64,000 nt of DNA. Origin: an uncultured Eubacteriales bacterium (lineage in GTDB: Bacteria > Bacillota > Clostridia > Oscillospirales > Acutalibacteraceae). The notes under the pieces are model-generated. The model was not told where the DNA came from, did not search any database, and worked only from the letters and a program-made list of their open reading frames with translations. The stretch's first letter is position 1. Every line of letters starts with the position of its first letter. Shown here one piece after another: positions 35,590 through 43,239 of this stretch. The stretch lies in NCBI GenBank assembly GCA_910584745.1, contig CAJUDG010000006.1, forward strand, positions 124,001-188,000, given 5' to 3'. A program made the position numbers and the translations under genes.

Positions 35590-35733
35590 CCCCCGGGCAG
35601 CATTTTTTCTCTGGAATCCTCTGCCAGGGATATCGGCGCTAACACCCCGGAGCGGCGGGCGTCCGCGCTTTAAACAGTGTATGAAATATCGGGGTGAATT
35701 ATTTTCACAAATGTGTCGATGCCAAAAACCCGG

Positions 35734-36192
35734 CTAATCCATCTTCAGCTTGGTGACCTCATTGCCCTCAAGTCTATACAGGGCGGTGCCGTCCCTTGCC
35801 ATCAGGAAGGTCGCCTCCGGATGGTTGGTGCCCACGTCCGACTCGTCATAGACAATGATCTTAAGGCATGGAATACCGTCCACCGGCACGGCCTTTTCCG
35901 TTGGATATATCTCGTATACGGACATGTCCTCCCCGGGAAGCCCCAGCGTCTCCGGGCTCAGCTGCTTAAAATGGGATATGGCCTCATCCACGGTCATCAT
36001 CAGCAGCTTCTCCCCTTCACCGCCCTCGCTGACCGCGGAGCTCGCCGCGGATACGGCGCTGTTCACCACCGGGTCCGAGCCCTGGGCAAGTGTGACTGAG
36101 GAGGATGAGGAGTTCCCTCCCCCGCCGCACCCGGCCAGCATCAGACCCAATGCCGCCCCGCAGACAGCAAGGGCAAGGCTGTTCAGTTTCAT
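35734..36192 (-). CDS. Small secreted lipoprotein, unknown function
   Basis: A 152-residue protein with a lipoprotein signal: a basic start, a hydrophobic core and the lipobox LAGC with Cys22, followed by Gly/Ser linkers. The mature domain (about 65-152) is small, mixed alpha/beta, and I recognise no family. It lies 50 bases after the FtsA-like gene on the same strand, so the two probably form an operon. No function is assigned. Confidence 0.75.
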   Translation of the reverse strand: MKLNSLALAVCGAALGLMLAGCGGGGNSSSSSVTLAQGSDPVVNSAVSAASSAVSEGGEGEKLLMMTVDEAISHFKQLSPETLGLPGEDMSVYEIYPTEKAVPVDGIPCLKIIVYDESDVGTNHPEATFLMARDGTALYRLEGNEVTKLKMD

Positions 36193-36242
36193 GGAAATCT
36201 TCCTTTCATTATGCGCAATATATGACGATCACAGTGGCCCAC

Positions 36243-38336
36243 TTATTCGTCCCTGTACCGTATGGTCACCTGATCGTTTGGCCGCAGCACCTGGCTGAAC
36301 TGCCCCTCCGCGCCGTTCACCAGCAGGTCCACCGGCCTGTCAAGCTTTGAAAAGTCCAGCCCCGAGCGCTCCAAGAGGTCCATCAGGTAGTAGTCCCCGC
36401 CCTGGGGCTTGGGCTCCAGCCGCAGGGGTGCGCCGTTTAGCACCACCGGCAGCCCGCCGAATGACAGCTGGCCCGGCAGCGGCTCCTCCACCGGCTCCTT
36501 GGGTTTTGCCGCGGCCTTGGGCTTTGGCTCCGATTTGACCTTCTTCTCAGGCTCCGGCTTTATCTCCGGCTCCGGCATGACCTCAGGTTCCAATTTTACC
36601 TCCGGCTCCCGCTTCTGCTCCGGTTCGGGTTCCGGCTCAGGCTCCGCAGGCTTTTCCGGCTCAGGCCTCGGCGCGAACACCGGCCTGGGCGGTTCGGGCC
36701 TTGGCGCGGGCTTCGGCGGTTCCGGCTGACGGATACGCCGCTGCTGCCTTGGCGGCACCGGCGCGCCCTGGGCCTGCACCTCGTCCCCCTGCCGGATATC
36801 GTAATCCATGGGCTGGGGCTGGCCGTTCACCGTCACGGTCCCCGGGTAATCCTTCCCCAGCAGCTCACCCAGGGTCAGACCGGCGGACTGGCCGGAGCGG
36901 GCCGGCGTAAACTCTATGCGGTCCCCCGCGCGCACCACGGTGCTGAACTGGGCCTCCTGCCCGTTTATGCTTATCTTCGACTCCGCACCCGGCATCCCCC
37001 GCAGGAACTCCCGCTGGCCGTTCAGAGTAAAGCTCAGGTTCGCGCCGGTCCTCCCCATCATGTCGCCATAGTGGAATCCGTTCATCAGAAGCACGTCCCG
37101 CAGGTTCAGGGTGCCGTTCCTAAAGAGCTTGGCCGGATATCCGTTCAAAGTCACCATATAGCTGTCGTTTATCATACCCAGCGCCGCCGATGCCCCTATC
37201 CCTAAGGGCGTGGCATATTCCGGGTCCGCAAGCTGATACTCGTCGGAGAAGGCGCTGTTCGCAAAATGGTTCCCTGCCAGGGCTACCCTCGCCTCGCTCA
37301 TGTCCAGCTCCCCGGCCACCAGCGCCGGCAGGCCCTGCAGCTTGCTGCCCCCGCCCGCCAGGAATACCGCCGACGGCGTTCCGCCGTTTAGCTCCTGGAT
37401 CTTCCCGGCAATCTCCTTTGCCAGCTTCTGGGCGGCGGGCTGTATCACCTCGCTGAGATTCGCCGGGCTTATCTCGTGCTTAAGCCCCAGAATGTCCGGG
37501 TACTGCACCGGCTCCATTGAACCCAGGGCCAGCTTCAGCCGTTCGCCGGTCTTGAAGTCCACCAGCAGGCTGCGCATAAGCAGCTCCGTTATCTCGTCCC
37601 CGGCCACGGTCGCCATGGTATAGCCCACAACACTGCCCTCCCGGCAGACGGCGATATCGGAGGTGCCCGCGCCGATGTCCACAAGCACCAGATTCAACAG
37701 CCGTATATCGGCGGGTATAGCCGCGTTCAGTGCGGCGATGGGCTCCAGCGTCAGGCTCGACACCTCCAGCCCCAGCCGGTTGGTCACGGCATAAAGGCTC
37801 TCCACCACGCCGCTTGGCAGGAAGGTGGAGACCACGTCGGCCTCGAACACCTGGCCCCTATGGTCCATCAGGTTGGTCATGGGATAACCGTCCACGACAT
37901 ACTGCCGTGCGGTATATCCCACCATGTAGAACCGCCCCTGACCGGCGCTGTCCCCGGCAATAAGGCGCTCGGCCTCTGTAACGGCCCCGGCCTCAAGCTG
38001 GCCGATAAGGTCCGCGTCGGCCTTGCGGAGCTCGTCAAACTTAAGGGTGAACCCGGCGCTCTGAGAGCGCAGGGCCCTGCCCGCGGCGGCCACGCAGACC
38101 CGCCTGAGCTTTGTCTGGGACTTCTCCTCAAGCCGCCGTATGACCTCCCCGGCCACCGCGGCCACCTGTTCGATCTCAACTATCTGGCCGTCAAGCATGG
38201 CCCGGCGGTCATGCTCCTCCTTCTCAATGGCCGTCACACAGAACCGGCCCCTCTCCTCCCGGCCCAGCATACCGATAATGCTGCGGGTGCCGATGTCCAG
38301 GGCAAATATCGTGCCGGCCTCCTGCTCTTTCATCAT
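36243..38336 (-). CDS. FtsA-like actin-fold ATPase with a long modular tail
   Basis: A 697-residue protein. Residues about 1-385 form an FtsA/PilM-type actin fold: phosphate-1 ALDIGTRSIIGML, phosphate-2 VLVDIGAGTSDIAV, adenosine motif AVFLAGGGSKLQG. Residues about 400-697 are an extra tail: two modules with repeated ING/VNG...GD turns (about 420-520), a Pro/Glu/Lys-rich stretch (about 530-610), then a third and fourth VNG...ND/GD copy (about 625-697). FtsA proper is about 420 residues and ends in a membrane helix, absent here. The start is at 38336, behind AGAGGTGAGG. It is likely a paralogue rather than the division FtsA. Confidence 0.8.
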   Translation of the reverse strand: MMKEQEAGTIFALDIGTRSIIGMLGREERGRFCVTAIEKEEHDRRAMLDGQIVEIEQVAAVAGEVIRRLEEKSQTKLRRVCVAAAGRALRSQSAGFTLKFDELRKADADLIGQLEAGAVTEAERLIAGDSAGQGRFYMVGYTARQYVVDGYPMTNLMDHRGQVFEADVVSTFLPSGVVESLYAVTNRLGLEVSSLTLEPIAALNAAIPADIRLLNLVLVDIGAGTSDIAVCREGSVVGYTMATVAGDEITELLMRSLLVDFKTGERLKLALGSMEPVQYPDILGLKHEISPANLSEVIQPAAQKLAKEIAGKIQELNGGTPSAVFLAGGGSKLQGLPALVAGELDMSEARVALAGNHFANSAFSDEYQLADPEYATPLGIGASAALGMINDSYMVTLNGYPAKLFRNGTLNLRDVLLMNGFHYGDMMGRTGANLSFTLNGQREFLRGMPGAESKISINGQEAQFSTVVRAGDRIEFTPARSGQSAGLTLGELLGKDYPGTVTVNGQPQPMDYDIRQGDEVQAQGAPVPPRQQRRIRQPEPPKPAPRPEPPRPVFAPRPEPEKPAEPEPEPEPEQKREPEVKLEPEVMPEPEIKPEPEKKVKSEPKPKAAAKPKEPVEEPLPGQLSFGGLPVVLNGAPLRLEPKPQGGDYYLMDLLERSGLDFSKLDRPVDLLVNGAEGQFSQVLRPNDQVTIRYRDE

Positions 38337-38359
38337 GAACCTCACCTCTCTAAAGGAAA

Positions 38360-38391
38360 CCGGACGGCCCAATAAGTATAGGCCGTCCGGC
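38360..38391 (-). terminator. Terminator after the chemoreceptor gene
   Basis: Minus strand hairpin CCGGACGGCC / GGCCGTCCGG with a ten-base loop, followed by TTTCCTTT, between the chemoreceptor and the FtsA-like gene. Confidence 0.75.
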
Positions 38392-38427
38392 TATGTTCTT
38401 TATTTAACAGCAGCCTGCGGCAAGTCT

Positions 38428-40209
38428 TTAATACTTGTCGTACCCTGCTCCGTTGAAGCTGTCGCTGGAGCTCACGCCGCTGCCGCCGGTATGGACGGGT
38501 GCGGTGACCATCGGGCCCTCGGCGCTGTAATCCCGCAGACGGAACTTTGCCATAAGCTGGTTCATGATCTGGGCCTGAGAAGACAGCTGCTCGCTGGCGG
38601 CGGCGCTCTCCTCGCTGGTGGCGGAGTTGGACTGCACAACGGCGGAGATCTGGCTTATGCCCTCGCGGATCTGCTCAATGGACTCGGCCTGATGCTCGGT
38701 GGTGTCGGCCACGTCGCCCATCTTGGCCACGGCGCCGTTCACCATGCCCACGGTCTTGTCAAGGGCTGCAGAAACCTCTGCCACGTACTCGCTGCCCTTC
38801 TGTACCGCGGTGATAGCATGCTCGATCCGCTCCTTGGTGGCATTGCTGGCCTCGTCAGACTTGGAGGCAAGCACACGGACCTCATCGGCCACAACCGCAA
38901 ATCCCTTGCCGGCAACGCCCGCGCGGGCGGCCTCGACGGCGGCGTTCAGAGCCAGGATATTGGTCTGGAAAGCAATGTTGGAAATAGAATCGATAATGGT
39001 GCCCACCTCTTCGGCGGCGGCCTTTATGTCGTTCATGGCGCTCACTGTGCTCTGCATCAGGTCGCTGCACACGGTGATCTGGGCAGAGGCGTCGTTAGAC
39101 AGCTGGCTGGAATCCTTCGCCAGGGAAACGCCCTCTTCCGCGCCCTGGGCGATCTCGGTGATGGTGGCGGACAGCTCCTCCACGGCGCTGGCCTGCTCGG
39201 TGGCGCCCTGGGCAAGGGTCTGTGCGCTGTTGGATACCTGATCCGCGCCGGAGGAAACCTGATCGGCAGAGGACTGTATCTGGGTCAGGGCCACGCTCAG
39301 GCTGCGGTTGATGCCGCGTATGGACTTGAGCAGACCGCTCAAAGCGCCCACATAGGACTGCTCGGCACGGGTGCGCACATCGAAGTCGCCGTCGGCCATA
39401 GCCTCCAGCAGCCGGTTCGTATCGTTGATAACGTCGCTGAGAACGCTCTGGCTGGTGCGAAGGGCGTGGCACATATCGCCAAGCTCGTTCTTGCTCTCAA
39501 AGTGCACCGGTATATCCAGCTTGCCCTCGCTGTAGCCGATAAGTGCGGTGCGGACCTCCTCGACGGGGCCGGTGATGCTCTTGATTATACGCAGCTCAAG
39601 CAGCATTACCAGGATAGTGGCCAGCACAAGCGCGGCAATGATAGCCACGATGGAGATGGTGACCATATTCTCCTGGCGCTTGACTATGCTGTCCTGCTCG
39701 GCGGTAATGGCGGTCTGCAGGGCGCCGGCCGCATCGTCGACCTTGGTAAGGGCGGGGGTGCATTCATTCTGCAGCATATCGATGGCACCGTCCTGGTCTC
39801 CGCCAAGGGCCGTGTTCATGATGCCGGGCACCGCCTCTCCCCAAACCTGCACAGCGCTTATGTAATTATCGATAAGCGTAGAGTCCTCAAGCACATTGAG
39901 ACCTCTCAGCTCGGTGATGTAGTCGGTGAGGGGCGAAAGGCTCTCTGTGGTTTTGGTCGCGGACTGCTGGCCGCTCTCCCCCTCCGGGTCGAGCACCACG
40001 TCCCGCAGGTGACGCGCCGTCATGTTGACCTGCAGGCGGCATGTCCTTACAAGCGCGCTGGCGCGGACTTCTGTGTCGATAATGCCCTGATAGCTGGACG
40101 ACTGCACATTCATAATGACCAGCGACACAATAACAATAATGATACTGACCAGAACTGTGACTCCGAAGCCCATGATAAGGCTCATCTTGACCTTCATGTT
40201 TTTGAGCAT
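38428..40209 (-). CDS. Methyl-accepting chemotaxis receptor
   Basis: A 593-residue membrane receptor. Helices lie at about residues 12-33 and 184-205, flanking a four-helix-bundle-type sensor domain (about 35-180). A HAMP segment follows (about 206-260), then the long signalling coiled coil. Its hairpin tip is canonical (SNIAFQTNILALNAAVEAAR, near 395-415), so it couples to CheA and CheW. The C-terminus (Gly/Ser-rich linker ending AGYDKY) is not the CheR-tethering pentapeptide. The ligand is unknown. It is transcribed alone from tandem promoters and ends in a terminator. Confidence 0.95.
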   Translation of the reverse strand: MLKNMKVKMSLIMGFGVTVLVSIIIVIVSLVIMNVQSSSYQGIIDTEVRASALVRTCRLQVNMTARHLRDVVLDPEGESGQQSATKTTESLSPLTDYITELRGLNVLEDSTLIDNYISAVQVWGEAVPGIMNTALGGDQDGAIDMLQNECTPALTKVDDAAGALQTAITAEQDSIVKRQENMVTISIVAIIAALVLATILVMLLELRIIKSITGPVEEVRTALIGYSEGKLDIPVHFESKNELGDMCHALRTSQSVLSDVINDTNRLLEAMADGDFDVRTRAEQSYVGALSGLLKSIRGINRSLSVALTQIQSSADQVSSGADQVSNSAQTLAQGATEQASAVEELSATITEIAQGAEEGVSLAKDSSQLSNDASAQITVCSDLMQSTVSAMNDIKAAAEEVGTIIDSISNIAFQTNILALNAAVEAARAGVAGKGFAVVADEVRVLASKSDEASNATKERIEHAITAVQKGSEYVAEVSAALDKTVGMVNGAVAKMGDVADTTEHQAESIEQIREGISQISAVVQSNSATSEESAAASEQLSSQAQIMNQLMAKFRLRDYSAEGPMVTAPVHTGGSGVSSSDSFNGAGYDKY

Positions 40210-40368
40210 GACTGCTCCTCCTTCTTTGTTTGGACTTGATTGGCTCGGTTGCAGCGAGGGTGTGCCTTATGAAAAAGGGCGGCTATTACGCGCTCCCTTT
40301 TAGAAAGCACCGGTCTCTCCGCCGCTGCGCAGGCTCCATCATGCGCGGCTTTGAAACTGCCATAATAG

Positions 40369-40397
40369 ATTATAAGCCTTTACACCGCATTTGTCAA
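40369..40397 (-). promoter_or_regulatory. Proximal sigma-A promoter of the receptor gene
   Basis: Minus strand TTGACA (40392-40397), 17-base spacer, TATAAT (40369-40374): a perfect consensus match. It predicts a leader of about 150 bases. Confidence 0.85.
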
Positions 40398-40452
40398 TAA
40401 GCTTTGCCCGGTAAAGGCGGCAAAATACTCCCTCAGCATTTCCCTACCGTCT

Positions 40453-40481
40453 ATTATAGACCCGGGCCCCTGAATTGTCAA
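40453..40481 (-). promoter_or_regulatory. Distal sigma-A promoter of the receptor gene
   Basis: Minus strand TTGACA (40476-40481), 17-base spacer, TATAAT (40453-40458). A second perfect consensus 84 bases upstream of the first; the spacer contains CCCGGG. Confidence 0.85.
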
Positions 40482-40565
40482 ATGGTTATTTTTTCGCGCA
40501 CCACAAGATTTATGTACGCTTCCGCCGCCATACTATATAGCGGTATACAATAGGGAGAAATTTTT

Positions 40566-41297
40566 TCACACGATATCCCCAAAGCGGCCCTTCTGCACAT
40601 CTCCCACTATCCGGCCGTCCACAAGGGTTATCACCCGCCTGCGCATGATGTTCACGAACTGCCTTGCCCCCGTGGCCATCAGCACCGTGGTCCCCCTATG
40701 GTTCATCTCCTCCAAAAGGTGCATCATGTCCCAGATGCTGTCGTTGTCCATATTGTCGGTGATCCTGTCGAGGATAAGTATGGGCGGGCTGTAGAGTATG
40801 GCCTTCGCCAGCTCTATCTTCCTGCACTCCGAGGTGCTGAACTCCCCCGGATACCTCTCCTCGCTGTCCGGCAGCCCCACCAGGGCCAGGGCCTTGGCGA
40901 TAAGGGGCCCGTCCGTAAGGGTGCCGCCCATCTTCCCGAACCTTCCCGGCGGGCACATGTTCTCGAACACCGTTGCCGTGCGCACCAGGGCCGACTCCTG
41001 GGGGACCCTGCCGAAGATATACTGCAATTTCTTCTCCTGCCTGCGCTTGAGCTTCGCGAGGTTCACCTGGTCCAGATAGACCGCCCCCTCGTCCGGCTGC
41101 AAAACGCCGGATATCAGGTTCAGAAGGGTGCTGCTGCCGGCCCCGCGGCTTCCGACAAAGAACACGAACTCCCCCTGCCCTATCTCCAGGTTCACCCTGG
41201 ACAGGGTCTCAAAGCCCCTTCGGCCGGGACGAAGCCCCCCTCTGCCCTTTTGTCCCTTATATATTTTTGAAACGTCCTCCAAACGTATAGTTGGCAT
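40566..41297 (-). CDS. FtsE-like ABC protein lacking catalytic residues
   Basis: A 243-residue protein with the FtsE/LolD-type ABC ATPase fold (opening MPTIRLEDVSKIYKG, then LEIGQGEFVFFVG). The gene is complete, but catalysis looks lost. The Walker A lysine is Ser55 (GSRGAGSST), the signature LSGGE reads FSTSE (153-157), the Walker B glutamate is Arg178 (LILDRITDNMD), and the H-loop histidine is Gly210 (MATGARQF). The Q-loop glutamine is kept. No FtsX permease gene is adjacent. AAAGGAG precedes the ATG at 41297. A pseudo-ATPase with a binding or regulatory role is the best reading. Confidence 0.85.
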   Translation of the reverse strand: MPTIRLEDVSKIYKGQKGRGGLRPGRRGFETLSRVNLEIGQGEFVFFVGSRGAGSSTLLNLISGVLQPDEGAVYLDQVNLAKLKRRQEKKLQYIFGRVPQESALVRTATVFENMCPPGRFGKMGGTLTDGPLIAKALALVGLPDSEERYPGEFSTSECRKIELAKAILYSPPILILDRITDNMDNDSIWDMMHLLEEMNHRGTTVLMATGARQFVNIMRRRVITLVDGRIVGDVQKGRFGDIV

Positions 41298-41312
41298 CTC
41301 TGGTCCGGCTCC

Positions 41313-41341
41313 TTTACAAAACCAAAGTTTTTTGATATAAT
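41313..41341 (+). promoter_or_regulatory. Sigma-A promoter for the C39-like peptidase
   Basis: TTTACA (41313-41318), 17-base spacer, TATAAT (41336-41341), in the short divergent gap between the FtsE-like gene and the peptidase gene. Confidence 0.75.
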
Positions 41342-41388
41342 CTTGTCGATATCCTAGTTTATTAAACCCGCCCCTCAAGGAGGACCCC

Positions 41389-42291
41389 GTGAAAGGCCCA
41401 ACCCCCAGGAGACCCCATAACCCCGTGGTGCCCATCCTGCTGCTGGCGCTGCTCTGCGTCGGCGGCATGGAGCTCTTGTTCTGCGCCCATTTCTCCCCGG
41501 CGCTGTACCACAGGATAACCGACCCCATAGTAGAGCCCGTGGTCCGGGCGGCCCAGGCCGTCAAAGCCGAGCTTGACAGGATGGAATTCCGGCTGCGCCT
41601 GGACCGCACCCTCAGTGAGATCTCAGAGCTCTCCGCCCAGTACAAGCAGCCCCGCCCCGCCCCCCTTCCGGAGCGGCCCCAGTACGTCATGCACCCGGAG
41701 CTTCTGGAGCCCCCGCCGGAACCGGCGGAGCCGGCCATCACGGAGTTCATAGAGGAGCGCGGCCGCAGCATCCTCACCGGCGCCACCCCCGTGGTCTACT
41801 ATAACCAGGGGGATCCCCAATGGCGGGATAAGCCCTTCGGCACGGACTACATAGGAAAATACGCCTGCGGTCCCACGGTAATGGCCATGGCCGTGGCCAC
41901 CCTGACGGACAAGGATACCGATCCAGCAAAAATGTCCGTCTGGGCCTATGAGAACGGCTACTGGTGCTCCGGCAGCGGGTCCTATCCCAGCATTATAGAG
42001 GGCACCTCCAAGGCCTTCGGCATAGAGTGCCGCGAGGCCAGGGACTGCGACAAAAAGGCCCTTCGCTCCCACCTTGACGGCGGGGGCCTGGCGGTGGCGC
42101 TGGTGGGCCCGGGGCATTTCACCGACAGCGGGCACTTCATCCTCCTGCACGGTGCCGTCCCCACCGGAGAGGTCCTGGTGGCGGACCCCAACAGCCGCAA
42201 GAACAGCTTGGCCCTGTGGGACCCCCAGATCATCCTGGATGAGGCCAAGGCCAGCAGCGGCGACGGGGTATGTATCTGGCTGCTGGGATAA
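41389..42291 (+). CDS. Membrane-anchored C39-like cysteine peptidase
   Basis: A 300-residue protein with an N-terminal membrane helix (about 13-32), a helical, probably coiled stretch (about 45-85), a Pro-rich linker, and a C39-like papain-fold domain (Peptidase_C39_2, about 140-300). The triad is visible: Cys160 in KYACGPTVMAMA, His249 in SGHFILLHG and Asp266 in LVADPNS. The catalytic domain should face outside the cell and could act on peptidoglycan peptides or secreted proteins; the substrate is unknown. The start is GTG behind AAGGAGG. It is divergent from the FtsE-like gene, and a hydrolase beside an FtsE-type protein recalls FtsEX-controlled wall hydrolases. Confidence 0.82.
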   Translation: MKGPTPRRPHNPVVPILLLALLCVGGMELLFCAHFSPALYHRITDPIVEPVVRAAQAVKAELDRMEFRLRLDRTLSEISELSAQYKQPRPAPLPERPQYVMHPELLEPPPEPAEPAITEFIEERGRSILTGATPVVYYNQGDPQWRDKPFGTDYIGKYACGPTVMAMAVATLTDKDTDPAKMSVWAYENGYWCSGSGSYPSIIEGTSKAFGIECREARDCDKKALRSHLDGGGLAVALVGPGHFTDSGHFILLHGAVPTGEVLVADPNSRKNSLALWDPQIILDEAKASSGDGVCIWLLG

Positions 42292-42401
42292 GGCGCCCCC
42301 CTTCGCACTTTCTGATTATACCACTTTTCTCCCCGGCCTACAAGTCAAAATTCGCAAAAACGCCGCCCGGATCCACTGTCCCGGCGGCGCTTTTTTGTCA
42401 C

Positions 42402-42797
42402 TTACCGATATTTCTTATAGAAGGATTTGTTTCCTCCCATCCTGATGCTCACCTGCTTATCCATCTCCCTGCACCGCTGCAAAAGCCTCTGGTTCTGCTT
42501 CACCTGTCCGCACAGGGCGGCCTCCTCGGACCCGTGCTGCTCGCCGCCCTCCAGGATCTCCCTGGCGCGGATGGCGTCCTCCTCGGGCAGCTCCAGCAGA
42601 CGGCTGCGAAGCTGCCTGTCGGCCTCCTGCAGCTGACTGGCCGGATCTGCGCGCATGTTCAGCAGCATCTGCACGGATATCTCGTCCCTGCGGTCAAGGG
42701 CCTCGGCCAGCTGGCGGGTCAGGTCCTCAAACTCAGCGAGCTTCACATACAGGAGCCGTTCCTTCAAAAACAGCTCATCCAATACCCGGACGTCCAT
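42402..42797 (-). CDS. Small helical protein, FliT-like position
   Basis: A 131-residue, nearly all-helical, charged protein encoded ten bases after fliS. Location in a fliD-fliS-X group is where FliT-type chaperones for the filament cap are found, and size and helix content fit. Sequence identity to FliT is not recognisable by eye, so this is assigned by position only. It ends the group; downstream it converges with the peptidase gene. Confidence 0.6.
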   Translation of the reverse strand: MDVRVLDELFLKERLLYVKLAEFEDLTRQLAEALDRRDEISVQMLLNMRADPASQLQEADRQLRSRLLELPEEDAIRAREILEGGEQHGSEEAALCGQVKQNQRLLQRCREMDKQVSIRMGGNKSFYKKYR

Positions 42798-42807
42798 CTG
42801 CCGCCCC

Positions 42808-43212
42808 CTAACTGCGCGCGCCCGCCGCGTTCTTCTCGGCTTCCTCGGCGCAGTTCTTCTCAGCCTGCCGGAAGCTGTCCCGCAGCTCGGATATCATGCG
42901 GTGCACCTCTTCCAGCACCTGCTTGTTCCGGCCTATCTTCACCCTGGCCAGCTGATACCCGAAGTAGTCGTACAGCTTGTGCATATTCTGGCTTATGGGG
43001 TACTGGTCGTCCAGGATGTCGTCCAGATAGTTGATTATGGCCACGCTCTTGTCGGCATAGGTATCCAGCATCTCATACTGCTCGTTGTCTATTGCCAGCC
43101 CGCAGCGCATCAGGTCCTTCACCAGTTCATCGAACAGCAGCAGGAGCAATTCGTCGGGCGTCATGGTGCTTATGGATTGTTCCTTATATTGCTGTATCGG
43201 ATTGTGTTCCAT
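42808..43212 (-). CDS. fliS: Flagellin chaperone FliS
   Basis: A 134-residue helical export chaperone for flagellin. IQQYKEQSISTMTPDELLLL at the start and LYDYFGYQLARVKIGRNK near the middle are typical of the family. It follows fliD by 27 bases. Its flagellin client is not encoded in the window. The C-terminal 20 residues are Ala/Glu/Asn-rich. Confidence 0.95.
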   Translation of the reverse strand: MEHNPIQQYKEQSISTMTPDELLLLLFDELVKDLMRCGLAIDNEQYEMLDTYADKSVAIINYLDDILDDQYPISQNMHKLYDYFGYQLARVKIGRNKQVLEEVHRMISELRDSFRQAEKNCAEEAEKNAAGARS

Positions 43213-43239
43213 TAGATACCTCTTTTTCTATGATGACCA

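Larger units (their letters stand above)
40210..40565 (-). other. Non-coding leader/promoter region of 356 bases
   Basis: No gene is seen. The region holds the two receptor promoters. In the leader there is a terminator-like hairpin with AAAAGGG / CCCTTTTT arms (about 40301-40272) ahead of the ribosome site, and a GCGCA / TGCGC hairpin. I compared it with cyclic di-GMP and other common riboswitch consensus blocks and found no match. Confidence 0.6.

Noticed and set aside
35620..35640. Sigma-D promoter before flgB based on GCCGATAT
   Set aside because: The -10 block is perfect, but no TAAA-like -35 lies 14-16 bases upstream, while a good sigma-A promoter is closer to flgB.
40210..40362. Possible cyclic di-GMP riboswitch in the chemoreceptor leader
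   Set aside because: A CAAAGCC block is present, but the other conserved GEMM blocks are missing or out of order.
41298..41786. Long N-terminal extension of the FtsE-like protein
   Set aside because: It is antisense to the C39-like peptidase gene and lacks any domain; the ABC domain starts at the ATG at 41297.
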